A stretch of 64,000 nt of DNA from Shouchella clausii (GTDB lineage: Bacteria > Bacillota > Bacilli > Bacillales > Bacillaceae_D). Positions 46,948-63,066 of the stretch are shown piece by piece; within the stretch, counting starts at the first letter, position 1; every line of letters begins with the position of its first letter. The DNA is taken from the NCBI RefSeq assembly GCF_001598215.1, contig NZ_BCXJ01000001.1, positions 1,178,001 through 1,242,000 of the forward strand. Direction: 5' to 3'. The notes under the pieces are model-generated. The model was not told the DNA's origin. It searched no databases and worked only from the letters and a program-made list of their open reading frames with translations. Both the position numbers and the translations under genes were made by a program.

Positions 46948-48034
46948 CTGAATCAACTCCTAAAGTATGTTGGTATAAGCGTGCACCATGGGCCACTTTC
47001 ATATATTTCAATGCAAGTCTAGTATTTCCTTCCTTTTCTGCAAAGTGAGCGGCTTCTTCAGCAAGTTCACTCACCTCAAAGTCCATTCCTTCTTTTTGGA
47101 GCTGTGCAATCGCTTCGTCAACCAAATCATAGTTTTTTTCGATGTGAAGGCCTTCCGTAAACAAGCAGCGCGCATTGTATTCTTTGCTTTCGTAGTAGGC
47201 GGCACCTGCTTTTGCAATTTGGAAATGGGGGAGGGCTTCTTCGATTTTTCCTTGATTAAAGAGGACGTTACTTAAATTGTATCTGGATTTGGCACCGAAA
47301 ATCGTGTTTTTGTGCTCAGGAATGTCAAGCGCTCGTTTAAAATACGTTTCCGCCTCGTCAAACTTTTTTTGGCCCTGCTTGTTTAAACCTAGCGTCCGCA
47401 ACACTTGTCCATATACAATTGGAATGCCTTTAGCACGTTCTAGCGCCTGTTTTAGGATGGCTTCGCCTTTTTCAGGGTTGTTTAACTCTTGATGAATACA
47501 GGCAGTGATAATTTGGCAGTTTATCGCGGGCTCATGATATTGAAGCCGATCGAATAGGACGTTTGCTTGTTCCATGTAGGACGAAGCAATCAAATAGTGG
47601 TTCAGCCGATAATAAACAAGGCCAATATATTGATAAAATTCCGCTTCCTCCGCCTCGTCGTTTACGTATTCTAGTAGTCGTTCGGCTTTGCGAAATAGCT
47701 CTACAGCAGACCGGTACCGTTCTTGCGTAAACTCGTATTGACCGTTAACAAAGTAATAGAGATACGTGAGAAGGTCATCAATTTCGGTCTTTTCAGAAAT
47801 CGGTTCTATTTTCTCAGGGCATTCGTTTTTATCGTAACGGCTGACTAAAATCTGATGTTTAAATTCGACTAGTGAGTAGAAGGCCATAAACTTGTCGCTT
47901 GGATCCATCGCTGGTAGAAGCTGTTTGACCTCCTCTTTTAAAAGAATCGCCTGTTCATATGACTTCGAAAGAAGGCAACTATACCATTCTGCGATCTTTG
48001 CCCCAACCGATTCTGAACTTATCGTCCTCCCCAT
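46940..48034 (-). CDS. Rap family TPR response-regulator aspartate phosphatase or regulator
   Basis: A 364-residue Rap protein. The N-terminal three-helix bundle (about 1-85; VGAKIAEWYSCLLSKSYEQAI, FMAFYSLVEFKHQ) binds response regulators in the family. The C-terminal part is six to seven TPR repeats (about 90-350; AEFYQYIGLVYYRLNHYLIASSYMEQA, KKFDEAETYFKRALDI) that bind the Phr peptide. Rap proteins dephosphorylate Spo0F or block ComA and other regulators; the target here is not known. ATG 48034 follows TAGGAGGTTGGTTTT. The Phr precursor overlaps its 3' end. Confidence 0.92.
   Translation of the reverse strand: MGRTISSESVGAKIAEWYSCLLSKSYEQAILLKEEVKQLLPAMDPSDKFMAFYSLVEFKHQILVSRYDKNECPEKIEPISEKTEIDDLLTYLYYFVNGQYEFTQERYRSAVELFRKAERLLEYVNDEAEEAEFYQYIGLVYYRLNHYLIASSYMEQANVLFDRLQYHEPAINCQIITACIHQELNNPEKGEAILKQALERAKGIPIVYGQVLRTLGLNKQGQKKFDEAETYFKRALDIPEHKNTIFGAKSRYNLSNVLFNQGKIEEALPHFQIAKAGAAYYESKEYNARCLFTEGLHIEKNYDLVDEAIAQLQKEGMDFEVSELAEEAAHFAEKEGNTRLALKYMKVAHGARLYQHTLGVDSVV
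47006..47032 (-). promoter_or_regulatory. Candidate SigH promoter for phr inside rap
   Basis: On the reverse strand GAAGGAAAT (47032-47024) fits the SigH -35 consensus RWAGGAWWT, followed after 13 bases by TGAAA (47010-47006), a 4/5 match to the -10 HGAAT. It lies about 60 bases upstream of phr, within the rap coding sequence, where several B. subtilis phr genes also have a SigH promoter. Confidence 0.5.
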
Positions 48035-48225
48035 AAAACCAACCTCCTAATGAATCCCATTTATATTCATATAATAGCAAAGAAAATAGGACTTGCCTAC
48101 TATTATAAGAATTTTCCCCAAAGTTATAAAACGTTACCTCTGAAAACAAAATAGGAACATGTCATTTTGCGAATCATCTTGATTTTGACAATAGGCTTGC
48201 CATTATCAAACGGAGGATGTTTTAG
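48035..48225. other. Divergent intergenic region of rap and cggR, left part
   Basis: AT-rich, no gene. It should hold the rap promoter on the reverse strand. A reverse TATAAT is present around 48102-48097, but no matching -35 was found, so no promoter is called. Confidence 0.4.
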
Positions 48226-48254
48226 TTGTCTGTTTTCGACTTCCTTGGTACAAT
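48226..48254 (+). promoter_or_regulatory. SigA promoter of the cggR operon
   Basis: TTGTCT (48226-48231, 4/6), an exact 17-base spacer and TACAAT (48249-48254, 5/6). The CggR operator starts 30 bases downstream. Confidence 0.8.
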
Positions 48255-48283
48255 ACAAGTGTAGTGAATGTTTTTGCCCTAAC

Positions 48284-48319
48284 CGGGACATAATATGTCT
48301 GTGCGGGACGTTATATGTC
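48284..48319 (+). promoter_or_regulatory. CggR operator
   Basis: Two tandem half-sites of the form CGGGAC, six bases, TGTC are found at 48284-48299 and 48304-48319, separated by four bases. This is exactly the arrangement of the published B. subtilis CggR operator. It lies between promoter and cggR, so CggR would block elongation or start until fructose-1,6-bisphosphate releases it. Confidence 0.95.
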
Positions 48320-48342
48320 CCGATAAACGGAGGAGGTGTTAC

Positions 48343-49359
48343 ATGCGGACGCTTATTAATCTGCAAAGACAGATTGTTCCCGAATTAATGGAAACAATGG
48401 CGAAGCGTTATCGCTTGCTGCAATATATCCGTTTAATGCAGCCAATCGGGCGCAGAAGCCTAGCAACCAATTTGCAAACCTCCGAACGTATCGTCCGTGG
48501 GGAAGTGACGCTTCTTAAAGATCAGGGGCTCATTGAACTGACGACGGCAGGCATGCGTCTAACTGAAGCAGGCGAAGCGTTGTTTCTAGAGCTTGCCGAT
48601 ATGATGGCAGAGCTGCTCGGACATCGCCGGCTGGAAGAAAAGCTGGAAGAAAAGCTTGGCGTCGGCCAGGCGATTGTTGTGGCTGGTGATAGCGACGAAG
48701 AAGAATGGGTGAAGCAGGAGTTGGGGAGAGCTTGCGTCGATGAATTGAAACGTGTGGCTAAGAAAGGCGACGTCTTCGCCGTAATGGGCGGCACAACGCT
48801 TGCTGCCGTAGCAAATATGGTCACGCCAGATGAGACGCTAGCGACAACGACGTTCGTGCCCGCTAGAGGCGGGTTGGGCGAAAAAGTTGAAATCCAGGCT
48901 AATACCATCAGTGCTGAGTTTGCCAGGCGCTCAGGAGCTTCTTACCGGCTGCTGCACGTTCCTGATCAATTAAGCGAAGAAGCATACCATTCACTTGTAT
49001 TGGAACGATCAGTTAGGGAAATCCTAGATGTGATTACGTCTTCTGCTGTTGTCATGCATGGCATCGGCGATGCGAGGCGAATGGCAGCTAGGCGCGATTC
49101 TGGTCAGCCGTTTATTGAGACATTGAAACGGGAAGAAGCGGTAGCAGAAGCGTTCGGCTATTACTTCAATGCAAATGGAGAAATTATCCACAAGCAGCGA
49201 ACAATAGGCTTGCAATTAGGCGAGCTTGAAGGCAAGTACGTTATCTCAATCGCTGGCGGGCATACGAAAGCAAATGCGATTCTCGCTTATATGAAGAATA
49301 GGCCAAGTGATGTACTTGTAACAGACGAAGGGGCAGCCAGACGGCTGTTATCCGAGTAA
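48343..49359 (+). CDS. cggR: Central glycolytic genes repressor CggR
   Basis: A 338-residue SorC-family repressor. An N-terminal winged HTH (about 25-80; IGRRSLATNLQTSERIVRGEVTLLKDQGLIEL) precedes a C-terminal sugar-phosphate sensing domain (VMGGTTLAAVANMVTP, FVPARGGLGE, HGIGDARRMA). It represses its own operon and is released by fructose-1,6-bisphosphate. ATG 48343 is the start (GGAGGAGGTG just upstream, homologues agree); ATG 48295 falls inside the operator. It leads cggR-gapA-pgk-tpiA-gpmI-eno. Confidence 0.95.
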   Translation: MRTLINLQRQIVPELMETMAKRYRLLQYIRLMQPIGRRSLATNLQTSERIVRGEVTLLKDQGLIELTTAGMRLTEAGEALFLELADMMAELLGHRRLEEKLEEKLGVGQAIVVAGDSDEEEWVKQELGRACVDELKRVAKKGDVFAVMGGTTLAAVANMVTPDETLATTTFVPARGGLGEKVEIQANTISAEFARRSGASYRLLHVPDQLSEEAYHSLVLERSVREILDVITSSAVVMHGIGDARRMAARRDSGQPFIETLKREEAVAEAFGYYFNANGEIIHKQRTIGLQLGELEGKYVISIAGGHTKANAILAYMKNRPSDVLVTDEGAARRLLSE

Positions 49360-49368
49360 GATCCTGTA

Positions 49369-49388
49369 AAAAAGGCAACTGCCTTTTT
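49369..49388 (+). other. Hairpin between cggR and gapA
   Basis: AAAAAGGC (49369-49376) pairs with GCCTTTTT (49381-49388) around AACT. In B. subtilis the cggR-gapA message is cut near this junction and the gapA part is stabilised by a 5' stem; this hairpin is well placed for that, or for partial termination. Confidence 0.55.
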
Positions 49389-49410
49389 AATAAAAAGAAT
49401 TTAACGCTAG

Positions 49411-50430
<1,020 letters not shown>

Positions 50431-50446
50431 TAAAAATAGGCTTCAG

Positions 50447-50473
50447 AGGAGGAAGGCCATCTGCCTCCCTCCT
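50447..50473 (+). other. Hairpin between gapA and pgk
   Basis: AGGAGGAAGGC (50447-50457) pairs with GCCTCCCTCCT (50463-50473) with one A-C mismatch and a five-base loop, then TTT. It could be a partial terminator that lowers pgk-eno expression relative to gapA. Confidence 0.6.
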
Positions 50474-50509
50474 TTGCACTGTCTAGATGTCCGATAGGAG
50501 GATCAAGTA

Positions 50510-53996
<3,487 letters not shown>

Positions 53997-54013
53997 ATTC
54001 AATTTAGGAGTGA

Positions 54014-55309
<1,296 letters not shown>

Positions 55310-55325
55310 GTGGTTAATAGCAACG

Positions 55326-55356
55326 CCCCTCCTGATTAGATACAGGAGGGTTTTTT
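55326..55356 (+). terminator. Terminator of the glycolytic operon
   Basis: CCCTCCTG (55327-55334) pairs perfectly with CAGGAGGG (55343-55350) around eight bases, followed by six T. Confidence 0.92.
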
Positions 55357-55500
55357 CGATTGTGGGGAGGAATCATTAAATTAAAATATAAATAACTCAA
55401 TATTATGAATATATTAGAATGAATGAAATATAAAATACTATATGTTAATGTTAAATTGTACTTCTTATAATTCAATTCTGAATATAAGGAGCAAAAAAAT

Positions 55501-56280
55501 ATGCGAGGGATTTTTTTGAAAGTAATCGCAGGTAGGTTCACTTTTGTAATGTTGGCCATTTTATTTGTAATTGGCACAACAGTATCTTCGGTCGCAGGTG
55601 CGCAGAGCATAACCGATGAACAGCTACGAAAACAAGTTAGTGAAAAGATAACGAAAGAACTAGGCATTGAGTACTATGAGGTAGAAACAAAAGAAGCTGA
55701 AACATATGTAAATGATTTGAAGAGTAATTCTTTATTTGTAAATGAGGCTAATTCTGATATATCAGAATATGAGGCCTATGGTATTACTGGACTTCCAGCA
55801 GAAGGTTTTGAGGACAACGTGATTGTCATTAACGGCTTTTTAGATAATTCAAATGAGTTTATAGCCGTTTACAACAAAGATTATAATGGGCTTGGTTTTG
55901 CTACGATCACTGACGATTCTGGTGAAGAAATTACAGTTACATTTATTGCAGAGGATAGAGTCGAGACATCTAGTTTGTCTGAAGAAGAAGCAAAAACTAT
56001 CCAAAAAAATTATGCCGTAAATATGGATAGTAAAATCGAAAAATACTTAACTGGAGGAGATGAAGATTGTAATTGTGGACCTGAAGAAAATGTGTCAACT
56101 GGTGAAGTAATTACACATGACTATCCTTGGTATGCTTCTTTCTTATGTTCTATTGCTGGAAGCATTGCATGTGTTAGCTTATGTATTGCTTTTGGGGTCG
56201 TTCCAGTTGCTGGTTGGTCTCTTGCCTTTTTCTGCGAGATGTTTTGTACGGGTGCATGGGGAACCTGGTTATGCCCTTAA
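55501..56280 (+). CDS. Halocin C8-like bacteriocin precursor
   Basis: A 259-residue exported precursor. The signal peptide is about 1-34 (ends AGA-QS), followed by an acidic, Cys-free pro or immunity region (about 35-188) and a Cys-rich hydrophobic C terminus. The last 70 residues hold eight Cys (C190, C192, then C216 to C258) and GVVPVAGWSLAFFCEMFC, which resembles the TIPVAGLSCLGFVEIVC stretch of halocin C8. In halocin C8 the mature toxin is the C-terminal part and the N-terminal part gives immunity. ATG 55501 follows AAGGAGCAAAAAAAT. The gene is AT-rich compared with neighbours, hinting at transfer. Activity is not shown. Confidence 0.75.
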   Translation: MRGIFLKVIAGRFTFVMLAILFVIGTTVSSVAGAQSITDEQLRKQVSEKITKELGIEYYEVETKEAETYVNDLKSNSLFVNEANSDISEYEAYGITGLPAEGFEDNVIVINGFLDNSNEFIAVYNKDYNGLGFATITDDSGEEITVTFIAEDRVETSSLSEEEAKTIQKNYAVNMDSKIEKYLTGGDEDCNCGPEENVSTGEVITHDYPWYASFLCSIAGSIACVSLCIAFGVVPVAGWSLAFFCEMFCTGAWGTWLCP

Positions 56281-56297
56281 AACAATAGGGTAAGGTT

Positions 56298-56333
56298 AGT
56301 AGCATGGACCTTTATGTAGTCCATGCTACTTTT
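56298..56333 (+). terminator. Terminator after the halocin C8-like gene
   Basis: AGTAGCATGGAC (56298-56309) pairs perfectly with GTCCATGCTACT (56319-56330), followed by TTT. The bacteriocin gene is thus a single-gene unit on this strand. Confidence 0.88.
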
Positions 56334-56492
56334 AAAAATAGTCGTGACGGCATAAGAACTTCGGTTTGGTGTCTAAAAATGAGAAATTGATAAGTAAAAG
56401 ACACATAGGCTATTTAAGTCATATCAAATTAAGCATAATTAGCCTTTTCCCTTTCCCTGTCTAAGAATGTAGAAACAGTTTTTACCTTAATA

Positions 56493-57146
56493 TTAATAGT
56501 CGACAGACTTCTGAGCAGTTTTATACAAATTTCGGAATGCTAAATAAACTGATATCCAAGCTATAAGATAAAAAAGAAGGTAAATTGAAGAAAAGGCAGT
56601 GACGGTCTCAAACTTTATGATGTGCATGGCATACGCCCCAAATGCCATAAACAGTAAAAAAAACATCGCAATACCTGTATAACGCAAACTAATCAGTTTT
56701 TGTTTATCAACTTTTTTGGGATAATACCGAAAAGTGAACCAGCATGCGACAACAAATAATGTTCCGTAAACAGTGAAAATTCCGGCTAAGTTAGCGTTTA
56801 TATTGCTAAAATAAATTGGAAAGCTAAACAAACCTAATCCGGCAAACACCAGACTTAAAGAAACATTGAATCCAAAGTGGTTACCGTTAAAAGCTTCCTT
56901 TTGCTCTTGTCGATACAGGGATAATATTTGGGTAGATAGTTCTTCTGCAGTAAGATAGGAGTTTAACACTCTTCTTTCGGCATCGTTTGAGCTACAATTG
57001 TACTGGGCGCAAATCTCTTCTTTTTCAGATAGCAAGTGATCCTTTATCTCGTTTATATGGCTTTGCCTTTCCCCTCTTGGTAATTCTCTAATCTTACTGT
57101 CCACTTCAGCTAAATAATCTCTAAAGCTTAGCTGCTGTTTAGCCAC
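56493..57146 (-). CDS. HAAS/DUF1700-type membrane protein
   Basis: A 217-residue protein: an N-terminal helical HAAS-like domain (about 1-75; FRDYLAEVDSKIRELPRGERQSHINEIKDHLLS) and five hydrophobic segments in about 85-205. Such proteins are commonly coded after a PadR regulator and have been proposed as membrane sensors. GTG 57146 is the likely start, 8 bases after AGGAAGG; GTG 57155 overlaps that ribosome site. It overlaps the padR stop by eight bases. AT-rich like the neighbouring bacteriocin gene. Confidence 0.7.
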   Translation of the reverse strand: MAKQQLSFRDYLAEVDSKIRELPRGERQSHINEIKDHLLSEKEEICAQYNCSSNDAERRVLNSYLTAEELSTQILSLYRQEQKEAFNGNHFGFNVSLSLVFAGLGLFSFPIYFSNINANLAGIFTVYGTLFVVACWFTFRYYPKKVDKQKLISLRYTGIAMFFLLFMAFGAYAMHIIKFETVTAFSSIYLLFYLIAWISVYLAFRNLYKTAQKSVDY

Positions 57147-57489
57147 TAGTCTCACCTTCCTTTAAAGATATAAGAAATAAATATAAATTTTGATAATGTT
57201 CAAGTCTTTTGTTTAAAATTTCCTTCCCTTCCTCAGTAACTATATAATATTTTCTACTGCGTCCCTCATGATCTTCTTGATAAGAAGTTAACCATCTGTT
57301 GTTTGTCATACGTCGTAATATAGGATAGATTGAACCATTTGCAATTTGAACGATAGATTCCTTTCTTAGTTTTTTAGTGATCTCATAACCGTACATGGGC
57401 TTTTTTGCTACTAAAAGTAAAATGGCAAGTTCGAACATCCCTTTTGTAATTTGGCTACTCCAATCGTTTCTTTTCGAATTAATATCCAT
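57139..57489 (-). CDS. PadR family transcriptional regulator
   Basis: A 116-residue winged-helix regulator: KGMFELAILLLVAKKPMYGYEITKKL, ANGSIYPILRRMTNNRWLTSY and GRSRKYYIVTEEGKEIL are standard PadR blocks, followed by a C-terminal helix. ATG 57489 is favoured by homologue starts; ATG 57513 lies inside the promoter. The -10 element ends only six bases before ATG 57489, so the message may be nearly leaderless. A palindrome in the promoter suggests self-repression. Confidence 0.85.
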   Translation of the reverse strand: MDINSKRNDWSSQITKGMFELAILLLVAKKPMYGYEITKKLRKESIVQIANGSIYPILRRMTNNRWLTSYQEDHEGRSRKYYIVTEEGKEILNKRLEHYQNLYLFLISLKEGETSG

Positions 57490-57495
57490 ATTACC

Positions 57496-57524
57496 AATGT
57501 ATATGATAAACATATATATGTCAA
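57496..57524 (-). promoter_or_regulatory. padR promoter with palindromic operator
   Basis: On the reverse strand TTGACA (57524-57519, 6/6), a 17-base spacer and TACATT (57501-57496, 4/6). ACATATATATGT (57510-57521), a perfect 12-base palindrome, overlaps the -35 box and spacer. ATGT and ACAT half-sites are typical of PadR operators. Confidence 0.6.
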
Positions 57525-57654
57525 TGATACATATAGGTTTTTAAAATAAAGTAAGTATGTTGGGCTCATGCTAAAGCGCAATGATTTCCATTGCCCTTTT
57601 CTACGCTTGTGGCAGGGGGAAAGGCGATAAAAAGACGGAATTAAAATTAATGTT

Positions 57655-57683
57655 TTGACAATAAGCGTTTTTTGTTTTATAGT
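57655..57683 (+). promoter_or_regulatory. SigA promoter of the hexarate operon
   Basis: TTGACA (57655-57660, 6/6), a 17-base spacer and TATAGT (57678-57683, 5/6), the best promoter match in the window, 41 bases before the GntR gene. Confidence 0.88.
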
Positions 57684-57684
57684 G

Positions 57685-57694
57685 TGATATATCA
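57685..57694 (+). promoter_or_regulatory. Candidate GntR operator
   Basis: TGATATATCA is a perfect 10-base palindrome right after the -10 box, a repressing position. FadR-type GntR proteins bind short palindromes, so autoregulation by the first gene is likely. Inference. Confidence 0.45.
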
Positions 57695-57724
57695 GATTTC
57701 ATATTTTAAATTGGAGCTGGTTGT

Positions 57725-58426
57725 ATGACTGATAAGGATGAACGTTTCTTTTCTGTTGATCCCAATTTAGTAAAGTCACTGCGTGAACTGGCAGTTGAAA
57801 AAATCCGCGAAGGAATTGTAAGCGGATACTTTGAAGTTGGAGAGCATTTAAAAGAGCGTGAGTTATCGAAGATGATGGGAATTAGCACGACGCCGATCAA
57901 AGAAGCGTTTCGGATTTTAGAAAATGAAGGCATGCTAGTAACCGTTCCGCGCAAAGGGACATTTGTTTCAGAGTACGCTTCTACATCGATTGAAGAAATT
58001 CTTCTTCTACGGGCCGCCGTTGAATCGCTATGTGCCCGCCTTGCTGCAGTCAAAATGAGCGAAGAAGACGTGAAGGAACTTGAGCAAGTGGTGCTTATCA
58101 TGGAGAGCCTTCATAACAAAGGTGATTCAGATGCCTTGATTGAACAAAATTCACGGTTTCACCAAATGATTATTACCAGTACCGAAAATAAGATGATGCA
58201 AACGATCTTAGCCAACATTCGCAGCATAGACAAAGCCTTCCGGAAGCGTGCCCTTAAAGTGGAAGTCGAGCGCGAAGTCGGCTATCAAGAGCACAGAGCA
58301 ATTTTTGAGGCGATTAAGCAACGGGAGCCTGAGCAGGCCGAACAGCGAATGAAAGACCATATTTTGCGGACGAAAGACAATATTTTGGCTGCAGAAGCGA
58401 GAGCACAGGCCGAAAGAAATCCATGA
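57725..58426 (+). CDS. GntR family (FadR/FCD type) transcriptional regulator
   Basis: A 233-residue regulator. The N-terminal winged HTH is at about 20-85 (HLKERELSKMMGISTTPIKEAFRILENEGMLVTVPRKGTFV). The C-terminal all-helical FCD domain (about 95-220) includes the metal/ligand segments NSRFHQMIITS and REVGYQEHRAIFEAI. FCD regulators usually sense organic acids. It leads a galactarate/glucarate operon, comparable to ycbG of the B. subtilis ycbCDEFGHJ cluster, so the effector is probably a hexarate or its breakdown product. Confidence 0.92.
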   Translation: MTDKDERFFSVDPNLVKSLRELAVEKIREGIVSGYFEVGEHLKERELSKMMGISTTPIKEAFRILENEGMLVTVPRKGTFVSEYASTSIEEILLLRAAVESLCARLAAVKMSEEDVKELEQVVLIMESLHNKGDSDALIEQNSRFHQMIITSTENKMMQTILANIRSIDKAFRKRALKVEVEREVGYQEHRAIFEAIKQREPEQAEQRMKDHILRTKDNILAAEARAQAERNP

Positions 58427-58491
58427 TCATTCATCGGCCTATATAGGCCGAGAATGGTCAGAGCTAATTTTTTAGAAAAGGGTGATGAACT

Positions 58492-59412
58492 GTGGCAAAG
58501 AAGCCGTTGGCAAAAGCATTAGAAACCATTTCTGGCATACCAATCACGCCGTTTCGAAAATCAGACGGCAGCATCGATTGGAACCACTACAAAGAAACCG
58601 TTGACAGGATCGTCGACAATGGCATTGATGTGATCGTTCCTTGTGGAAATACGAGTGAATTCTATGCGCTGTCTCTTGAGGAAGCAAAAGAGGAAGTCCG
58701 GCGCACCGTAGAATATGTTAATGGGCGTGCGCTTGTCGTCGCTGGCATCGGATATGCGACGTCAACAGCGATTGAACTTGGAAACGATGCGATAGCGGCC
58801 GGGGCAGATGCGGTCATGATTCATATGCCGATCCACCCTTATGTGACAGCGGGCGGTGTGTGTGCCTACTTCCGCGAAATCATCGAAGCACTAGATTTTC
58901 CGTCACTCGTTTATTTTAAAGATCCTGAAATTTCCGACCAAGTGCTCGTTGATTTGGCGCCACTTGAAAACCTAGTCGGCGTCAAATATGCGATTAATGA
59001 TTTGCCTCGCTTTGCCAAAGTTGTACGTTCGATTCCAGAGGAACATCAGATCGCTTGGATTTGTGGAACAGCAGAGAAATGGGCGCCATTTTTCTGGCAT
59101 GCGGGGGCAAAAGGGTTTACTTCTGGGCTTGTGAATCTTCTGCCCGAAAAAGCAGTCGATATGCTGGAAGCATTGCGAAACAATGACAACGATACCGTGT
59201 GGCAAATTTGGGAAGACATTGTCCCTTTCGAGGACTTGCGCGCGAAGTACAACCAAGGCAATAACGTCGTCGTCATTAAAGAAGCAATGGAAATGCTTAG
59301 GCAAAATGCTGGGGTGACAAGGGCACCTGTGAATGAATTAAGCAACGAAGATAAACAGCTTGTGACAGAACTGCTTTCTAGCTGGAAGTTATTACAACCT
59401 ACGAAAGGATGA
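58492..59412 (+). CDS. 5-dehydro-4-deoxyglucarate dehydratase (KdgD/YcbC-like)
   Basis: A 306-residue member of the DHDPS/NAL aldolase family, which dehydrates and decarboxylates 5-keto-4-deoxyglucarate to 2-oxoglutarate semialdehyde and CO2. The TIM barrel carries Schiff-base Lys in [10 protein letters not shown] (about residue 165) and Tyr in SLVYFKDPE (about 139); the TSEF loop ([10 protein letters not shown]) replaces the GTTGE of DHDPS. GTG 58492 follows AAAAGGGTGATG. The dehydrogenase and galactarate dehydratase next to it fix the pathway and rule out lysine synthesis. Confidence 0.9.
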   Translation: MAKKPLAKALETISGIPITPFRKSDGSIDWNHYKETVDRIVDNGIDVIVPCGNTSEFYALSLEEAKEEVRRTVEYVNGRALVVAGIGYATSTAIELGNDAIAAGADAVMIHMPIHPYVTAGGVCAYFREIIEALDFPSLVYFKDPEISDQVLVDLAPLENLVGVKYAINDLPRFAKVVRSIPEEHQIAWICGTAEKWAPFFWHAGAKGFTSGLVNLLPEKAVDMLEALRNNDNDTVWQIWEDIVPFEDLRAKYNQGNNVVVIKEAMEMLRQNAGVTRAPVNELSNEDKQLVTELLSSWKLLQPTKG

Positions 59413-59417
59413 GGCAA

Positions 59418-62053
<2,636 letters not shown>

Positions 62054-62073
62054 AGCGGGAGGAGGTGTAAGTC

Positions 62074-63048
62074 GTGAAATGGTTCCCTTTGCTCGTGCTG
62101 CAGGCTCTTCTTCTAGTTGCCTGCAGCAACCACGACGAAACAGCCGTTACGCAAGCTGCCATTGACACGTACCCGAAGCAAACGATTGAACTTTATGTCC
62201 CTGCCTCGCCAGGAGGGCAGTCTGATGCTGGGGCAAGAGTGTTAGCACGTCATATCGGAAAGTATTTAGATAGCGACGTTGTCATTGTTAACCAAGACGC
62301 TGCAGGTGGTGCACTTGCTTATGAAAATGTCTACCGCGCCAAGGCCGATGGATACAAGCTTCTCTATTATCATCAAGCATTGCACACAAGTTATGCAGTT
62401 GGCCAATACGATTATTCGGCGTTGGAAATGACGCCGATTGGAACCTTTGCTGGCATTAACCAAGTTTTCGTCACGCGTGCTGATGCCCCATGGGATTCAC
62501 TAGAAGAACTAGTTGAGGAAGCGAGGCAAAACCCTTACGAAATCCTGTATGGTGGCCAAATCGGCGGAACCACTCATTTTATGGGCGAGCAACTTGGGCA
62601 AGTTGCCGATGTCGACATTAAAGTGATTGATGTCGGTGGAGAGTCAGACCGTATGACGGCATTGCTCGGCAACCAAATTGATTTTGTTTCTACTGGAATT
62701 GGCAACGCCTTAAACTATATAGAATCAGGCGATTTTAAAGCGTTAGCCGTTCTATCAGAAGAACGGGATGAGCTGGCACCTGATATTCCGACTGCCCTTG
62801 AGCAAGGGTATGACGTGCAGTTTCCAATCATCCATACATTATACGGGCCGCCTAATCTGCCCGAAGAGATCATCGACAAATGGAACGCAGCAGCAGAGCA
62901 GCTTGCAGAAGATGAGGAGTATGTACAAGACCTCGCCACCACGTTCCAGAGACATATTCAAATGGATCATCATGAAACCCTTACATTCAACCAAGAAGAA
63001 CTCAAAAAAGCAGAAGACATCGCGTTTGAGTTATTTCAAGAAGACTAG
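62074..63048 (+). CDS. Tripartite tricarboxylate transporter substrate-binding lipoprotein (TctC-like)
   Basis: A 324-residue Bug-family binding protein. The signal peptide ends in lipobox LLLVACS (Cys about residue 17). The TctC fold has VPASPGGQSDAGARVLARHI and NQDAAGGALAYENV, the loops that hold carboxylates. GTG 62074 follows GGGAGGAGGTGTAAGTC. It lies 20 bases after the galactarate dehydratase, so galactarate or a related diacid is the likely ligand. TctB and TctA follow. Confidence 0.9.
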   Translation: MKWFPLLVLQALLLVACSNHDETAVTQAAIDTYPKQTIELYVPASPGGQSDAGARVLARHIGKYLDSDVVIVNQDAAGGALAYENVYRAKADGYKLLYYHQALHTSYAVGQYDYSALEMTPIGTFAGINQVFVTRADAPWDSLEELVEEARQNPYEILYGGQIGGTTHFMGEQLGQVADVDIKVIDVGGESDRMTALLGNQIDFVSTGIGNALNYIESGDFKALAVLSEERDELAPDIPTALEQGYDVQFPIIHTLYGPPNLPEEIIDKWNAAAEQLAEDEEYVQDLATTFQRHIQMDHHETLTFNQEELKKAEDIAFELFQED

Positions 63049-63066
63049 GGATAAGGGGGAGCCAAT

